Shown piece after piece: positions 55,560-64,000 of a stretch of 64,000 bases of DNA. Within the stretch, counting starts at the first letter, position 1; every line of letters starts with the position of its first letter. A model generated the notes under the pieces. That model ran no database searches, had not been told where the DNA came from, and worked only from the letters and a program-made list of their open reading frames with translations. This DNA comes from Akkermansiaceae bacterium. Lineage in GTDB: Bacteria > Verrucomicrobiota > Verrucomicrobiia > Verrucomicrobiales > Akkermansiaceae. The DNA is taken from positions 18,305 to 82,304 of the forward strand of contig JAJQCV010000028.1 in NCBI GenBank assembly GCA_021202525.1. The letters are read 5' to 3'. The position numbers and the translations under genes were made by a program.

Positions 55560-57401
55560 TTACTTGTTAAAATGTACGGGAATGGGGGTTTTCAGCGGAA
55601 GCACCAGCTTGAAGGGAACGAAGGCCCCTGCCGCGGCGTCTATCTTGGCGTCCTTGGCGCCCAGTTCCATGATCTGGCGGACTTCCAGCTTCCTGTCTCC
55701 GTCCTTGAATGTGAACAGGGAATCCTTGTTCGCATCCATCTTGGCCTGGAGGTCCTGGATAAGCTTCTGGCCGCCGTCGGAGCGTTTGGCGAGGCCGGTC
55801 AGACGGATGGCATTGACGCTGTAAACGGCATTTTCCTCTCCGTCACTGGCGGAATTTGCGGCCGTCTCCGTCCTGATGTTTTCCACCAGGGAGGTGTTTT
55901 TGTCGGAAAGGAAGGAATCCTTGATGACGGAGTAGCCCGTGATCTGGGTGGCGTCTTCCGGATTGAAATGCGCCACAGGTTCAAAATCCGTGAACCAGTA
56001 GGGGTAATTTTTGTGTTCCGACTGTTCCAGAAGATGTTTGATAATGTCCGCATAGCCGTACCGCTGGAGAGTCAGCTGCTGGTAGGAGGCGAGGGTGGCG
56101 TCCATCTTCTTCAATTCCTGTTCCTTGAGGCGCAGGGCGGATTGTTCGGACTTGATGGAGCTGACGGTGGGGGATACGCCGGAAAGGGTTTGCTTGGCCT
56201 TTTCCACGCCCATGTAGCCCGTGACCGCATAGGCAGCCGCGCCGAGCACGGCGATGACGGCCCCGGTGATGATGGCGGGCATCTTCTTCTGGTTGACCCG
56301 TCTTTTAGCCACTGCGGTGGGCTCCAGGTCAATGTTGAGGGAAGCGCGGTCAACGGCGTTGATGGCCGTTCCGATCATGCCGCCCAGGGTGAAGGCTTCA
56401 CGGGAAATGGTGTTCACGTCCACGCCGGAACCTACGCCCACGTTATGCATGGGGTTGAAGAAGGAAATCGGTATGCCCAGCTTGTCTTCCAGGAATTCCT
56501 TGGTGTACGGAAGGGAGGAGCCTCCGCCGCACAAGTAGGCCTTCACTGGCGCACTCCCCTTCATCTGGGCACGGTAGTGGTTGGTCGTGCGCTGGATTTC
56601 GGAAGCCAGCCTGGTCATGGCCGTGCGGATGATGGTAGCCAGGTTGGCCGTGGCCGGGTCCAGCCCTTCCGTCTGTCCGTTGCTCATGGAAACGAGTCCG
56701 CTGGTGATCTTCAGACGTTCGGCCTCCACGAAGGGCAGATTGAATTCACGGGCGATGGCGGAAGTGACGAAAATGCCGCCCGCGGAAATGCTGCGGGTGA
56801 AGAAACGGCCCTGTTCGCTGTAAATCAGGTCGGTGGACTTGGCGCCGATGTCGATGAGCATGACGGGCTCCTTCTCTTCCGGGTAGCTGTCCACGTACGC
56901 GTTGTACAGGGAGGTCTGCGTGCAGTCCACCTTGCCGGTGGAAAGCCCGTGGGAGGTGATTTCATCATTCAGGGAATCCAGGTCTTCCGCCTTGATGGCG
57001 ACCAGGACGGCCTCGCGTTCCAGCCCGTTGGCCGGCAGGAGGTGGTAGTCCCAGACGACTTCATCCAGCGGGAAGGGAACATGCTGCTGGGCCTCAAACC
57101 GGATGAGCTGTTCAACGTCCGTGTCGTCCAGGGCGGGAAGCTTGACAAAGCGGATGAAAACGGACTGCCCGGATACGGAATAATTGGCCACGCCGCCTTT
57201 GACGTGGAGCTCCTGAACGAGGTCGGCGACGGCCTCCCCTACTTTTGCCAGGCGCATGCCTTCTGCGGATGGATCCAGTACGATGAGGCGCGTAGCGTAG
57301 CGGTCCAGGATGAGAGCGTTCTTATTCGTCTTGGAAAAGACGCCCATCGATACTCGCTGGGAACCTACGTTTAATGCGACGATTTGTCGTGAATTAGCCA
57401 T
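55560..57401 (-). CDS. PilM/FtsA-fold pilus assembly protein (Amuc_1101-like)
   Basis: ALNVGSQRVSMGVF, MLIDIGAKSTDLIYSEQGRFFTRSISAGG, AYLCGGGSSLPYTKEFLEDKLGIPI. Confidence 0.88.
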   Translation of the reverse strand: MANSRQIVALNVGSQRVSMGVFSKTNKNALILDRYATRLIVLDPSAEGMRLAKVGEAVADLVQELHVKGGVANYSVSGQSVFIRFVKLPALDDTDVEQLIRFEAQQHVPFPLDEVVWDYHLLPANGLEREAVLVAIKAEDLDSLNDEITSHGLSTGKVDCTQTSLYNAYVDSYPEEKEPVMLIDIGAKSTDLIYSEQGRFFTRSISAGGIFVTSAIAREFNLPFVEAERLKITSGLVSMSNGQTEGLDPATANLATIIRTAMTRLASEIQRTTNHYRAQMKGSAPVKAYLCGGGSSLPYTKEFLEDKLGIPISFFNPMHNVGVGSGVDVNTISREAFTLGGMIGTAINAVDRASLNIDLEPTAVAKRRVNQKKMPAIITGAVIAVLGAAAYAVTGYMGVEKAKQTLSGVSPTVSSIKSEQSALRLKEQELKKMDATLASYQQLTLQRYGYADIIKHLLEQSEHKNYPYWFTDFEPVAHFNPEDATQITGYSVIKDSFLSDKNTSLVENIRTETAANSASDGEENAVYSVNAIRLTGLAKRSDGGQKLIQDLQAKMDANKDSLFTFKDGDRKLEVRQIMELGAKDAKIDAAAGAFVPFKLVLPLKTPIPVHFNK

Positions 57402-57472
57402 GGGTGATTTCTGTTAAATAAAAAAGTGAAATGTGTACGGTCTTGGAAGGAACGGAACGAAGCGGTAATGGA

Positions 57473-58189
57473 TCAAAGATCGTCGGTTTCCGGAGGAGTC
57501 GGCGTTCCGAAGCCGGAAGGTTCCGGGGCCGAGCCTCCCTGGTGGAGGTTGGGCTTCATGATTTCCGGATAACGGTCATACCAGTACACGGAAAAGGGCG
57601 TTTCATCCTTGTTCAGCAGGGGATAATAGGTGGTTTCCACGATGCTGGGGGACTGGATGGCCCACCATTTTTCCATCTTGCCGCGTTCGGAGGAATAGGT
57701 AGCCACTACCTTGCCGTTATATTCCACGACAACGCCTTCATACTTGACCCACTTGCCGCGGCCGCCTTCGGAACCGGTGATGCGCTTGACGGAGGAGGGA
57801 GAAAGGTAAACGGAAGCGTAGGTGGATTCACCCACCGGAACGTTGACGTACTTGATTTCCTTGTACAATTTCAGGTACTGGCGCGCGCGGTCCGGATTGA
57901 CCACGGCAATATAGAATTTGAAAGTCAGGGAATCGATGTAGCCGGATTTGGGCATCGGAGAAGCTTCCACCTTGAAGGGCACTTCAAAATCCGCCCATCT
58001 TTTCGGCTTGGGCAGGGGCCGCGGATCATCCTGCGTGGGCACGTTCGGAGACTGGCGCATGTACAGGGACAACTTGTCCAGGGTAACGCGCACCTGCGTT
58101 TTTGGGTTGCTCGTGCTTTGTGCGGATGCCGCAGGAATAAGAAGCACGGCAGCCAGCATAGCCGTGATGGAAGTAAGGATGGATTTCAT
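57473..58189 (-). CDS. Exported pilus-locus protein (Amuc_1102-like)
   Basis: Signal peptide MKSILTSITAMLAAVLLIPAASAQ; last gene of the conserved cluster by position. Confidence 0.75.
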   Translation of the reverse strand: MKSILTSITAMLAAVLLIPAASAQSTSNPKTQVRVTLDKLSLYMRQSPNVPTQDDPRPLPKPKRWADFEVPFKVEASPMPKSGYIDSLTFKFYIAVVNPDRARQYLKLYKEIKYVNVPVGESTYASVYLSPSSVKRITGSEGGRGKWVKYEGVVVEYNGKVVATYSSERGKMEKWWAIQSPSIVETTYYPLLNKDETPFSVYWYDRYPEIMKPNLHQGGSAPEPSGFGTPTPPETDDL

Positions 58190-58382
58190 AGCACAATTCG
58201 ATTCCCTGATTAGTTACACCAAAAACCGGATTGTGGCTAGCAAAAATCTCTTGTTTCTTTCATGAAAACGGCAGGGAAAATTTGCTTGCGGTATTTGAGG
58301 GCCGCAAGCATCCGGTCAAGAAAAAATCATGCGGCACGGCTGCGGGCTTGACCTGGCAAGGGCGTTTTCACATGCTCGTCCC

Positions 58383-59477
58383 ATGGCGATTGATTCGGAT
58401 CTGCTGAAAAAATTTTCAGAAGCCCACGGTATCTCAGGGCATGAGGATGAAGTGAGGGCGCTTGTGGCGCAGGAACTTTCCGGATATGGGGAATTTTCCG
58501 CGGACGGTTCCGGCTGCCTGTTCTGCACAAGCGGGGATTCCGGGCCCCGCGTCATGCTGGCGGCGCATATAGATGAAATAGGCTTTCTCGTTCAGAACAT
58601 TACGGCCGGCGGCTTTCTGCAGCTGGTGGGCATCGGCGGCTGGTGGCCGCACACCCTGCTGAGCCAGCGTGTTCTGGTGAAAACCCGCTCCGGACGCAGC
58701 ATTCAGGGGGTGATCGGTTCCCGACCTCCCCATTTTTTGCCGGAAGGCCAGCGCAACAGTGTCATGGCCATGGATGCCTTGTTTGTGGATGTGGGTGCTG
58801 AAAGCGCAGAGCAGGTGAAGAACGAATTCGGTATCCGGCTGGGAGACCCCGTGGTGCCTGACGCAGCCTTTTCCCATCTGGAAAATCCGTTCCGCGTCAT
58901 GGGCAAGGCATTTGACAACCGTGCCGGTTTATCCGCCATGGTGGAGGCTTTCAAGACACTGTGCCGGGAAGGGCACCCCAACACGCTCATTGCCGCCGCG
59001 ACGGTGCAGGAGGAAGTGGGAACCCGTGGCGCCAGAACGGCGGGCGCCGCCATGAAGCCGGATTGCGTGATTGTACTGGAGGCACCCCCCGCGGACGATA
59101 CCCCGGGATTTTCCCCCGGCGACTCCCAGGGAGCTCTGGGCGGCGGCGTGCAGATCAGATTGTTTGACCCTACGGCCATCACCAATCCCCGGCTGGCCGC
59201 GCTGGCGGAGGAAGTGGCCGTGAAGGCGTCCATCCCTTTCCAGCTCACCGTGCGCCGTTCCGGCGGTACGGATGCCGGAGCGCTTCATCTCTCCGGAAAG
59301 GGGGTGCCCTGCATCGTGCTGGGAATCCCCGCCCGGTACATTCATGCCCATAACGGGGTGCTGGACCTGCGCGATTACCGCGCTGCAACGGAGCTGACGG
59401 TTGCCCTGGTACGAGCCCTGGACCGTGAAGCCGTGGAAAGCCTTACCCAATACCTGCCCGGAAAGGAACATTCATGA
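58383..59477 (+). CDS. M42-family metallopeptidase (aminopeptidase/endoglucanase-like)
   Basis: MLAAHIDEIGFLV, GKAFDNRAGLSAMVEA, ATVQEEVGTRGARTA, RSGGTDAGALHLSGKGVPCIVLGIPARYIHAHNGV. Confidence 0.92.
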   Translation: MAIDSDLLKKFSEAHGISGHEDEVRALVAQELSGYGEFSADGSGCLFCTSGDSGPRVMLAAHIDEIGFLVQNITAGGFLQLVGIGGWWPHTLLSQRVLVKTRSGRSIQGVIGSRPPHFLPEGQRNSVMAMDALFVDVGAESAEQVKNEFGIRLGDPVVPDAAFSHLENPFRVMGKAFDNRAGLSAMVEAFKTLCREGHPNTLIAAATVQEEVGTRGARTAGAAMKPDCVIVLEAPPADDTPGFSPGDSQGALGGGVQIRLFDPTAITNPRLAALAEEVAVKASIPFQLTVRRSGGTDAGALHLSGKGVPCIVLGIPARYIHAHNGVLDLRDYRAATELTVALVRALDREAVESLTQYLPGKEHS

Positions 59478-60532
59478 GTGCGTCTCCCTATGTACACGAC
59501 CTGAACCCTGTCATCTGGCAGTTTACGGACTCCATCGCCCTGCGCTGGTATGGCGTTGCCTACCTGCTGGGATTTATTGCCGGGTATTTCCTGCTTTCCT
59601 GGCTCTCCCGCAGGAAGTTGTACCCTGTTCCGCAGAACAGGCTGGCCGACTTCGTGACTTATGTGGCGATCTTCGGCGTGCTCTTCGGGGGCCGGCTGGG
59701 TTATGTATTCTTTTACCATATACCCAATCACGGCTGGGCCCATTTCCTGGCGGATCCCTTCGTGATCCTGCGCGTGTGGGAGGGCGGCATGGCCAGCCAC
59801 GGCGGCATGATCGGCGTGGGGCTTTACACATTTTATTATGCCTGGAAGCACCGCGTCAAATGGGTGGCGCTGCTGGACGGCCTGGCCATTGTCGCTCCCG
59901 TCGGCCTGTTCTTCGGGCGCATGGCTAACTTCATTAACGGAGAACTGTACGGGCGCATTGTCCCTCCCGGCTCCTCCCAGGGCATGATCTTTCCGGCGGA
60001 ACTCGCACAGGACCCGGACTTGTTCGTGCGGGTGGCCTCCCGCATTTATGAGGAGCCCGGGCTGCTGGACAGGATGTACCTTTCCGGCATCCCCGTGCCG
60101 GAGCAAATGAATGCCGCCTGGGTGGCGGACAGGGTGAGGGATACCCCTGCCGTCAAGGAAATCGTGGCCCAGGTGATGGAGGGCCATGCGCGCTACCCCT
60201 CCCAGTTATACGAGGCCTTTGCGGAAGGCGTGGTGCTCTTTGCCATCCTGTGGTTCATCCGGGTGAAATTCCCGCGGGCCTGGAATGGCGTGTTCTGCGG
60301 CGTATTCGCCATTGTCTATGCCATCGGCAGAATTGTCTGCGAGGAATTCCGGGAGCCTGACTCCCCGTTCTCCATGGGGATGACGCGCGGCCAGTTCCTT
60401 TCCGTATTCCTTATCGTCATAGGCATTGCCTTCCTGGCGTATGCCTTCAAGACCCGGAAGACGGTGCAGGACTGCGTTTTCTATGATCCTGCGGAAAAAT
60501 CTGCCGCGGACGAGGAGAAGAAATCCGCTTAA
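59474..60532 (+). CDS. lgt: Prolipoprotein diacylglyceryl transferase
   Basis: FGGRLGYVFFYH, WEGGMASHGGMIGV, FFGRMANFINGELYGR, YPSQLYEAFAEGVVLF, EEFREPD. Confidence 0.95.
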   Translation: MSASPYVHDLNPVIWQFTDSIALRWYGVAYLLGFIAGYFLLSWLSRRKLYPVPQNRLADFVTYVAIFGVLFGGRLGYVFFYHIPNHGWAHFLADPFVILRVWEGGMASHGGMIGVGLYTFYYAWKHRVKWVALLDGLAIVAPVGLFFGRMANFINGELYGRIVPPGSSQGMIFPAELAQDPDLFVRVASRIYEEPGLLDRMYLSGIPVPEQMNAAWVADRVRDTPAVKEIVAQVMEGHARYPSQLYEAFAEGVVLFAILWFIRVKFPRAWNGVFCGVFAIVYAIGRIVCEEFREPDSPFSMGMTRGQFLSVFLIVIGIAFLAYAFKTRKTVQDCVFYDPAEKSAADEEKKSA

Positions 60533-61262
60533 AACGGGTCCAGGTCAATCTCACCCGTCTTGGGAATGTAGCTTGAAGGGCCGCCCTTGAAAATGGAGGA
60601 AACTCCGTTGGCGAAAAGCCGGAGGTTCCGCTTGTCAAAGGCAAAGCGCTCAAACTCCTTGACGGAAAACAGGGTGATGGGGTCCGTATTATAGGCCTTG
60701 AACTCCATGATGCTGGCATCCGTGCGCGTGTCCACAAGACGCCCTTCAATACCCACGTCCCCGCTCATGCAGCTGCCCAGGAGCAGGGACGTTCCTGGCA
60801 GGGGGGAGGCCAGGGAAACCAGGTCCGACATGATGTTGCCGCCCACGTCCGTGGCTTTCAGCTTCACCATGGCCACGTCCAGAATGATGCAGCCCTCCGT
60901 GGGTTGGGAAACCAGTTTCCAGTTGATCTTGCCGCCGGTCTGTCTGCTCTTTTCTTCCAGGACTCTGGCAATATCCTTCTGGAGTTCCGTTCTGAACTGT
61001 TTCGCCAGTGCCGGGGCTTCCTTCGGGAACTTGGTCTTGATGTAATTGATATTGACGGGCGCTACGTACACGTGCAACTTGGGGGTACTCCAAACGGACT
61101 GTTCCCTGGGATTGTACCATACCCCTTCAAAGCAGCTTTGCCTGGAATCCGGATGCAGGGGATGGGTGATCAGGGGTGAGGAAGGCAATTTTTGGGAATT
61201 GGAGCAGGAAAGCGCCAGTCCGGCGCCCAGCAGCAAAAAAATCGTGAAACCGTTCCGGACAT
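60529..61262 (-). CDS. Putative lipoprotein (DUF3313-like) with possible frameshift in the signal peptide
   Basis: LLLGAGLALSC lipobox; an ATG-initiated n-region lies in another frame across an A7 tract. Without correction the ORF starts at TTG 61236. Confidence 0.55.
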
Positions 61263-61417
61263 GCAGGGTGTGACGGAATTCGAAAGGCCCCTGTTAGGGG
61301 TTATGACCCGATTCCTTCCGTGCGCGCTTCTTTTCTTGCGGAAGGCCGCTGAATCCATGCAATGCACCTGTCCCGATGCATGATTGACAAGCCGGAAAAC
61401 CGGAGCATGCTGTTGGT

Positions 61418-62701
61418 ATGAGATACGAGCCGCTTCCCTCCTCCTTCTATTCCGGCAACCGTGAGGAACTGGCCTCCCGGCTGCCTGCCGGCAGCATGCT
61501 GATCCTGCACGCCAACGACGTATTCCCTACCAATGCCGACGGCACCTTTGCCCTGCATCAGAATGCCAACCTTTTTTACCTCACCGGCATCGACCAGGAG
61601 GAATCCGTGCTGATCATGACCGTCCGGGAAGACGGGTGGGATGAAATCCTGCTGCTGAGGGAGACGAACGAACAGATCGCCATCTGGGAAGGGGAACGGC
61701 TCTCCCAGGAACAGGCCCGGGAACTGAGCGGCATTCAGGACGTGCGCTGGACGAAGGAATACGACTCCCTGCTGGACCGCCTGGTGCCGTCCGCCACAAT
61801 GATTTTTGTGGAGGCCAACCAGCATCCCCGCTGCACCTGCCCGGTGGAAACGCGCAATGCCCGCATGACCAAGGAGCTGAAGGAAAAATTCCCGGACGTG
61901 GTTCTGAAAAACGTCTATGAAATCCTCTCCCTGATGCGCCAGATCAAAAAGCCGGAGGAAATTGAAGCGCTCAAAAAAGCCTGTGAAATCACCAATGAAG
62001 GGTTCCGTGCGCTGCTCGGCTTCATCAGGCCGGGACTGGGGGAATGGCAGATAGAAGGCTTCCTCTCCAACGAATTCATCGGCAGGGGCGCCCGCAAATT
62101 CTCCTTCCTGCCCATCATCGCCTCCGGAAAGGACACCTGCGTACTGCACTACATCCAGAACAGCAAGCGGTGTGAAGACGGCGCCCTGGTGCTCATGGAC
62201 ATAGGCACGGAATACGGCAACTACAACTCCGACATGACCCGTACCGTTCCCGTGAACGGGAAGTTCACGCCCCGCCAGCGCGCCGTGTATGAAAGCGTGC
62301 TGAACATGATGACCTATGCCAAAAGCATCCTGAGGCCCGGAATCCTCAAATCCGAATACGAACGCCTGGTGCGTGTCTTCGCCGCGGGGGAACTCGTCAA
62401 GCTCGGCCTCATTACTCCGGCCCAGGTGGCGGAAAACCCGGCTGATCCCCCCATCGTCCGCAAATATTACATGCACGGATGTTCCCACTTCCTGGGGCTG
62501 GACGTGCACGACGTCGGGGAAAGCAACCCCGTCGTGCTGCCGGGCATGGTCTTCACCGTGGAGCCGGGCATCTACATCGCGGAGGAATCCATCGGCATCC
62601 GCCTGGAAAACGACATCCTGATCGGCGAGACGGAAAACACGGACCTGCTGGGGGACGTGCCCCTGCTGCCGGATGACATAGAACGACTCATGGCCCGTTA
62701 A
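61418..62701 (+). CDS. pepP: Xaa-Pro aminopeptidase (M24, AMP-binding/PepP type)
   Basis: LTGIDQEESVLIM, LVLMDIGTEYGNYNSDMTRTVPVNGKF, HGCSHFLGLDVHDVG, PGMVFTVEPGIYI. Confidence 0.92.
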   Translation: MRYEPLPSSFYSGNREELASRLPAGSMLILHANDVFPTNADGTFALHQNANLFYLTGIDQEESVLIMTVREDGWDEILLLRETNEQIAIWEGERLSQEQARELSGIQDVRWTKEYDSLLDRLVPSATMIFVEANQHPRCTCPVETRNARMTKELKEKFPDVVLKNVYEILSLMRQIKKPEEIEALKKACEITNEGFRALLGFIRPGLGEWQIEGFLSNEFIGRGARKFSFLPIIASGKDTCVLHYIQNSKRCEDGALVLMDIGTEYGNYNSDMTRTVPVNGKFTPRQRAVYESVLNMMTYAKSILRPGILKSEYERLVRVFAAGELVKLGLITPAQVAENPADPPIVRKYYMHGCSHFLGLDVHDVGESNPVVLPGMVFTVEPGIYIAEESIGIRLENDILIGETENTDLLGDVPLLPDDIERLMAR

Positions 62702-62766
62702 ATTAACCGGGATGAGGTTCTGAACTTGACAATGAGGCCCGCGTGGGTTTTCATTTTCGTCCCATC

Positions 62767-63642
62767 ATGTCGAAGAAACTCAAAATAGCACTTCCCAAAG
62801 GCAGTTTGCAGGACTCCACCGTGGAATTGTTCCGCAAGGCCGGCTACAACATCTATGTATCCAGCCGCGGCTACCGTCCGACTTCCGATGACGACGATCT
62901 GGAACTCTTCCTGATCCGCGCCCAGGAAATCGGCCGTTACGTGAACGACGGTTTCATCGACTGCGGCATCACCGGACGCGACTGGATCTATGAAAACCGC
63001 GCGGACGTGGAAGTGCTGACGGACCTTCAATACTCCAAGGCCACCTCCAGGCCCACCCGCTGGGTGCTGGTGGTTCCGGAAGACTCTCCCATTACCTGTG
63101 CGGAAGACCTGCAGGGCAAGCGCATCGCCACGGAAGGCGTGGGCATTACGGAACGCTGGCTTCAGGAAAAAGGCATCAAGGCCCATGTGGAATTCTCCTG
63201 GGGCGCCACGGAAGTAAAGGTACCGGAACTGGTGGACGCCATCGTGGACATCACGGAAACGGGCAGCTCCATCAAGGCCAACAAGCTCCGCATCGTGGAC
63301 ACCCTGATGACCTCCTATCCCCAGTTCATCGCCAACAAGGAAACGATGGAGGACGAATGGAAGAGGCAGAAGCTGGAAGCCATGGTGCTCATGCTCAAGG
63401 GGGCTCTGGAAGCACGCCGGAAGGTGGGCTTGAAAATGAACCTTCCCGCCTCCGCCCTGGACGGCCTGGTGGAGGCCCTGCCGTCCCTGCGCCGCCTCAC
63501 CATCTCCCATCTGGCGGAAGAAGGATGGCTGGCCGTGGAAACGGTCATTGACGAATCCGCCGTACGGGATATCATTCCCCGGCTCAAGTCCCTGGGAGCG
63601 GAAGGCATCATTGAATACCCGCTCAACAAACTGGTCTATTAA
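62767..63642 (+). CDS. hisG: ATP phosphoribosyltransferase (long form)
   Basis: [59 protein letters not shown]. Confidence 0.93.
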   Translation: MSKKLKIALPKGSLQDSTVELFRKAGYNIYVSSRGYRPTSDDDDLELFLIRAQEIGRYVNDGFIDCGITGRDWIYENRADVEVLTDLQYSKATSRPTRWVLVVPEDSPITCAEDLQGKRIATEGVGITERWLQEKGIKAHVEFSWGATEVKVPELVDAIVDITETGSSIKANKLRIVDTLMTSYPQFIANKETMEDEWKRQKLEAMVLMLKGALEARRKVGLKMNLPASALDGLVEALPSLRRLTISHLAEEGWLAVETVIDESAVRDIIPRLKSLGAEGIIEYPLNKLVY

Positions 63643-63682
63643 CCCTTTCTCACCACAGTAAAACAACAAACGAACCACAATC

Positions 63683-63787
63683 ATGGGATCGCTCAAAAAA
63701 CGCCGTAAAGCAAAAATCAACAAGCATAAGCGCAGCAAGCGCATGCGTCAGAACCGTCACAAGAAGCGTTTGCGTTACAAGTCCTAG
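63683..63787 (+). CDS. 34 aa AURKAIP1/COX24-domain (bS22-like) ribosomal protein
   Basis: MGSLKKRRKAKINKHKRSKRMRQNRHKKRLRYKS; read directly from the DNA, absent from the ORF track. Confidence 0.8.
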   Translation: MGSLKKRRKAKINKHKRSKRMRQNRHKKRLRYKS

Positions 63788-63839
63788 GGTTTGTGCGCTT
63801 CGCTGCTCAAACTGGCAGTCAATCCGATTTCCGGAAAAT

Positions 63840-63878
63840 CCCGGCGTCCTCCGTATCACGGAAGGGCGCCGTTTTTCT
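63840..63878 (+). terminator. Intrinsic terminator
   Basis: CCGGCGTCCTCCGT-ATC-ACGGAAGGGCGCCG followed by TTTTTCTTTT; stem has bulges. Confidence 0.65.
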
Positions 63879-64000
63879 TTTGAACGGCTTCACGGCAACA
63901 ATTTGATTTTATTTTGCCAATTTAAAGTATATGTATTGACATTTAGGATTTATTTGTAACAATTAGAATGTGTATCTAATAAGTAAAAAAAGACCAGCAT

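Noticed and set aside
55572-57374. 600 aa + strand ORF opposite the PilM-like gene
   Set aside because: Antisense shadow; the - strand carries clear actin-like-fold motifs.
63960-63982. TTAGAATGTGTATCTAA as another metalloregulator operator
   Set aside because: Half-sites are 9 bp apart rather than 6, the arms are in AT-rich DNA and the downstream gene lies outside the window.
1-64000. CRISPR arrays, transposons, prophage or toxin-antitoxin/defence islands
   Set aside because: No direct-repeat/spacer arrays, transposase, integrase, phage structural or recognised defence-domain proteins were seen on either strand. RecQ alone is not evidence for a defence island.

Overview
This 64 kb window is a gene-dense, roughly 55% GC chromosomal segment. 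It looks like Akkermansia (Verrucomicrobiota) because it carries a secretin / PilM-like / PilO-like cluster that I recognise as the Amuc_1098-1102 locus. The Amuc_1100 homologue is close to, but clearly different from, the type-strain protein as I remember it. Recognisable core genes: bamA, metF, metK, ahcY, nadB, recQ, lipA, tadA, rho, coaE, lgt, hisG, an M42 peptidase, aminopeptidase P and an rlmB-like gene. An RND metal-efflux-type operon lies at 6.6-13.2 kb. A metal-homeostasis region spans 34-48 kb: a DtxR/MntR-type regulator, a porin, feoA-feoA-feoB plus an FeoB-associated Cys-rich protein, a triheme peroxidase and a P1B ATPase. No rRNA, tRNA, CRISPR array, transposase or prophage was recognised. 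The strongest leads are: (1) a repeated TTAG-N6-CTAA palindrome next to the regulator, porin, feo and P1B-ATPase genes, suggesting one metalloregulon; (2) a FeoB of 1045 aa with a ~240 aa insertion carrying DUF805-like motifs in permuted order and acidic/Ala-rich linkers; (3) a regulator with a hybrid MntR/DtxR metal site; (4) four 17-aa His/Cys tandem repeats in the RND adaptor; (5) a DPDNDG calcium-type motif in the Amuc_1099-like protein; (6) a YugP-like protein that has lost HExxH; (7) homopolymer frameshifts in two genes; (8) an unlisted 34-aa AURKAIP1/COX24 (bS22-like) ORF. All assignments come from reading the sequence and memory of the families. No searches were run.
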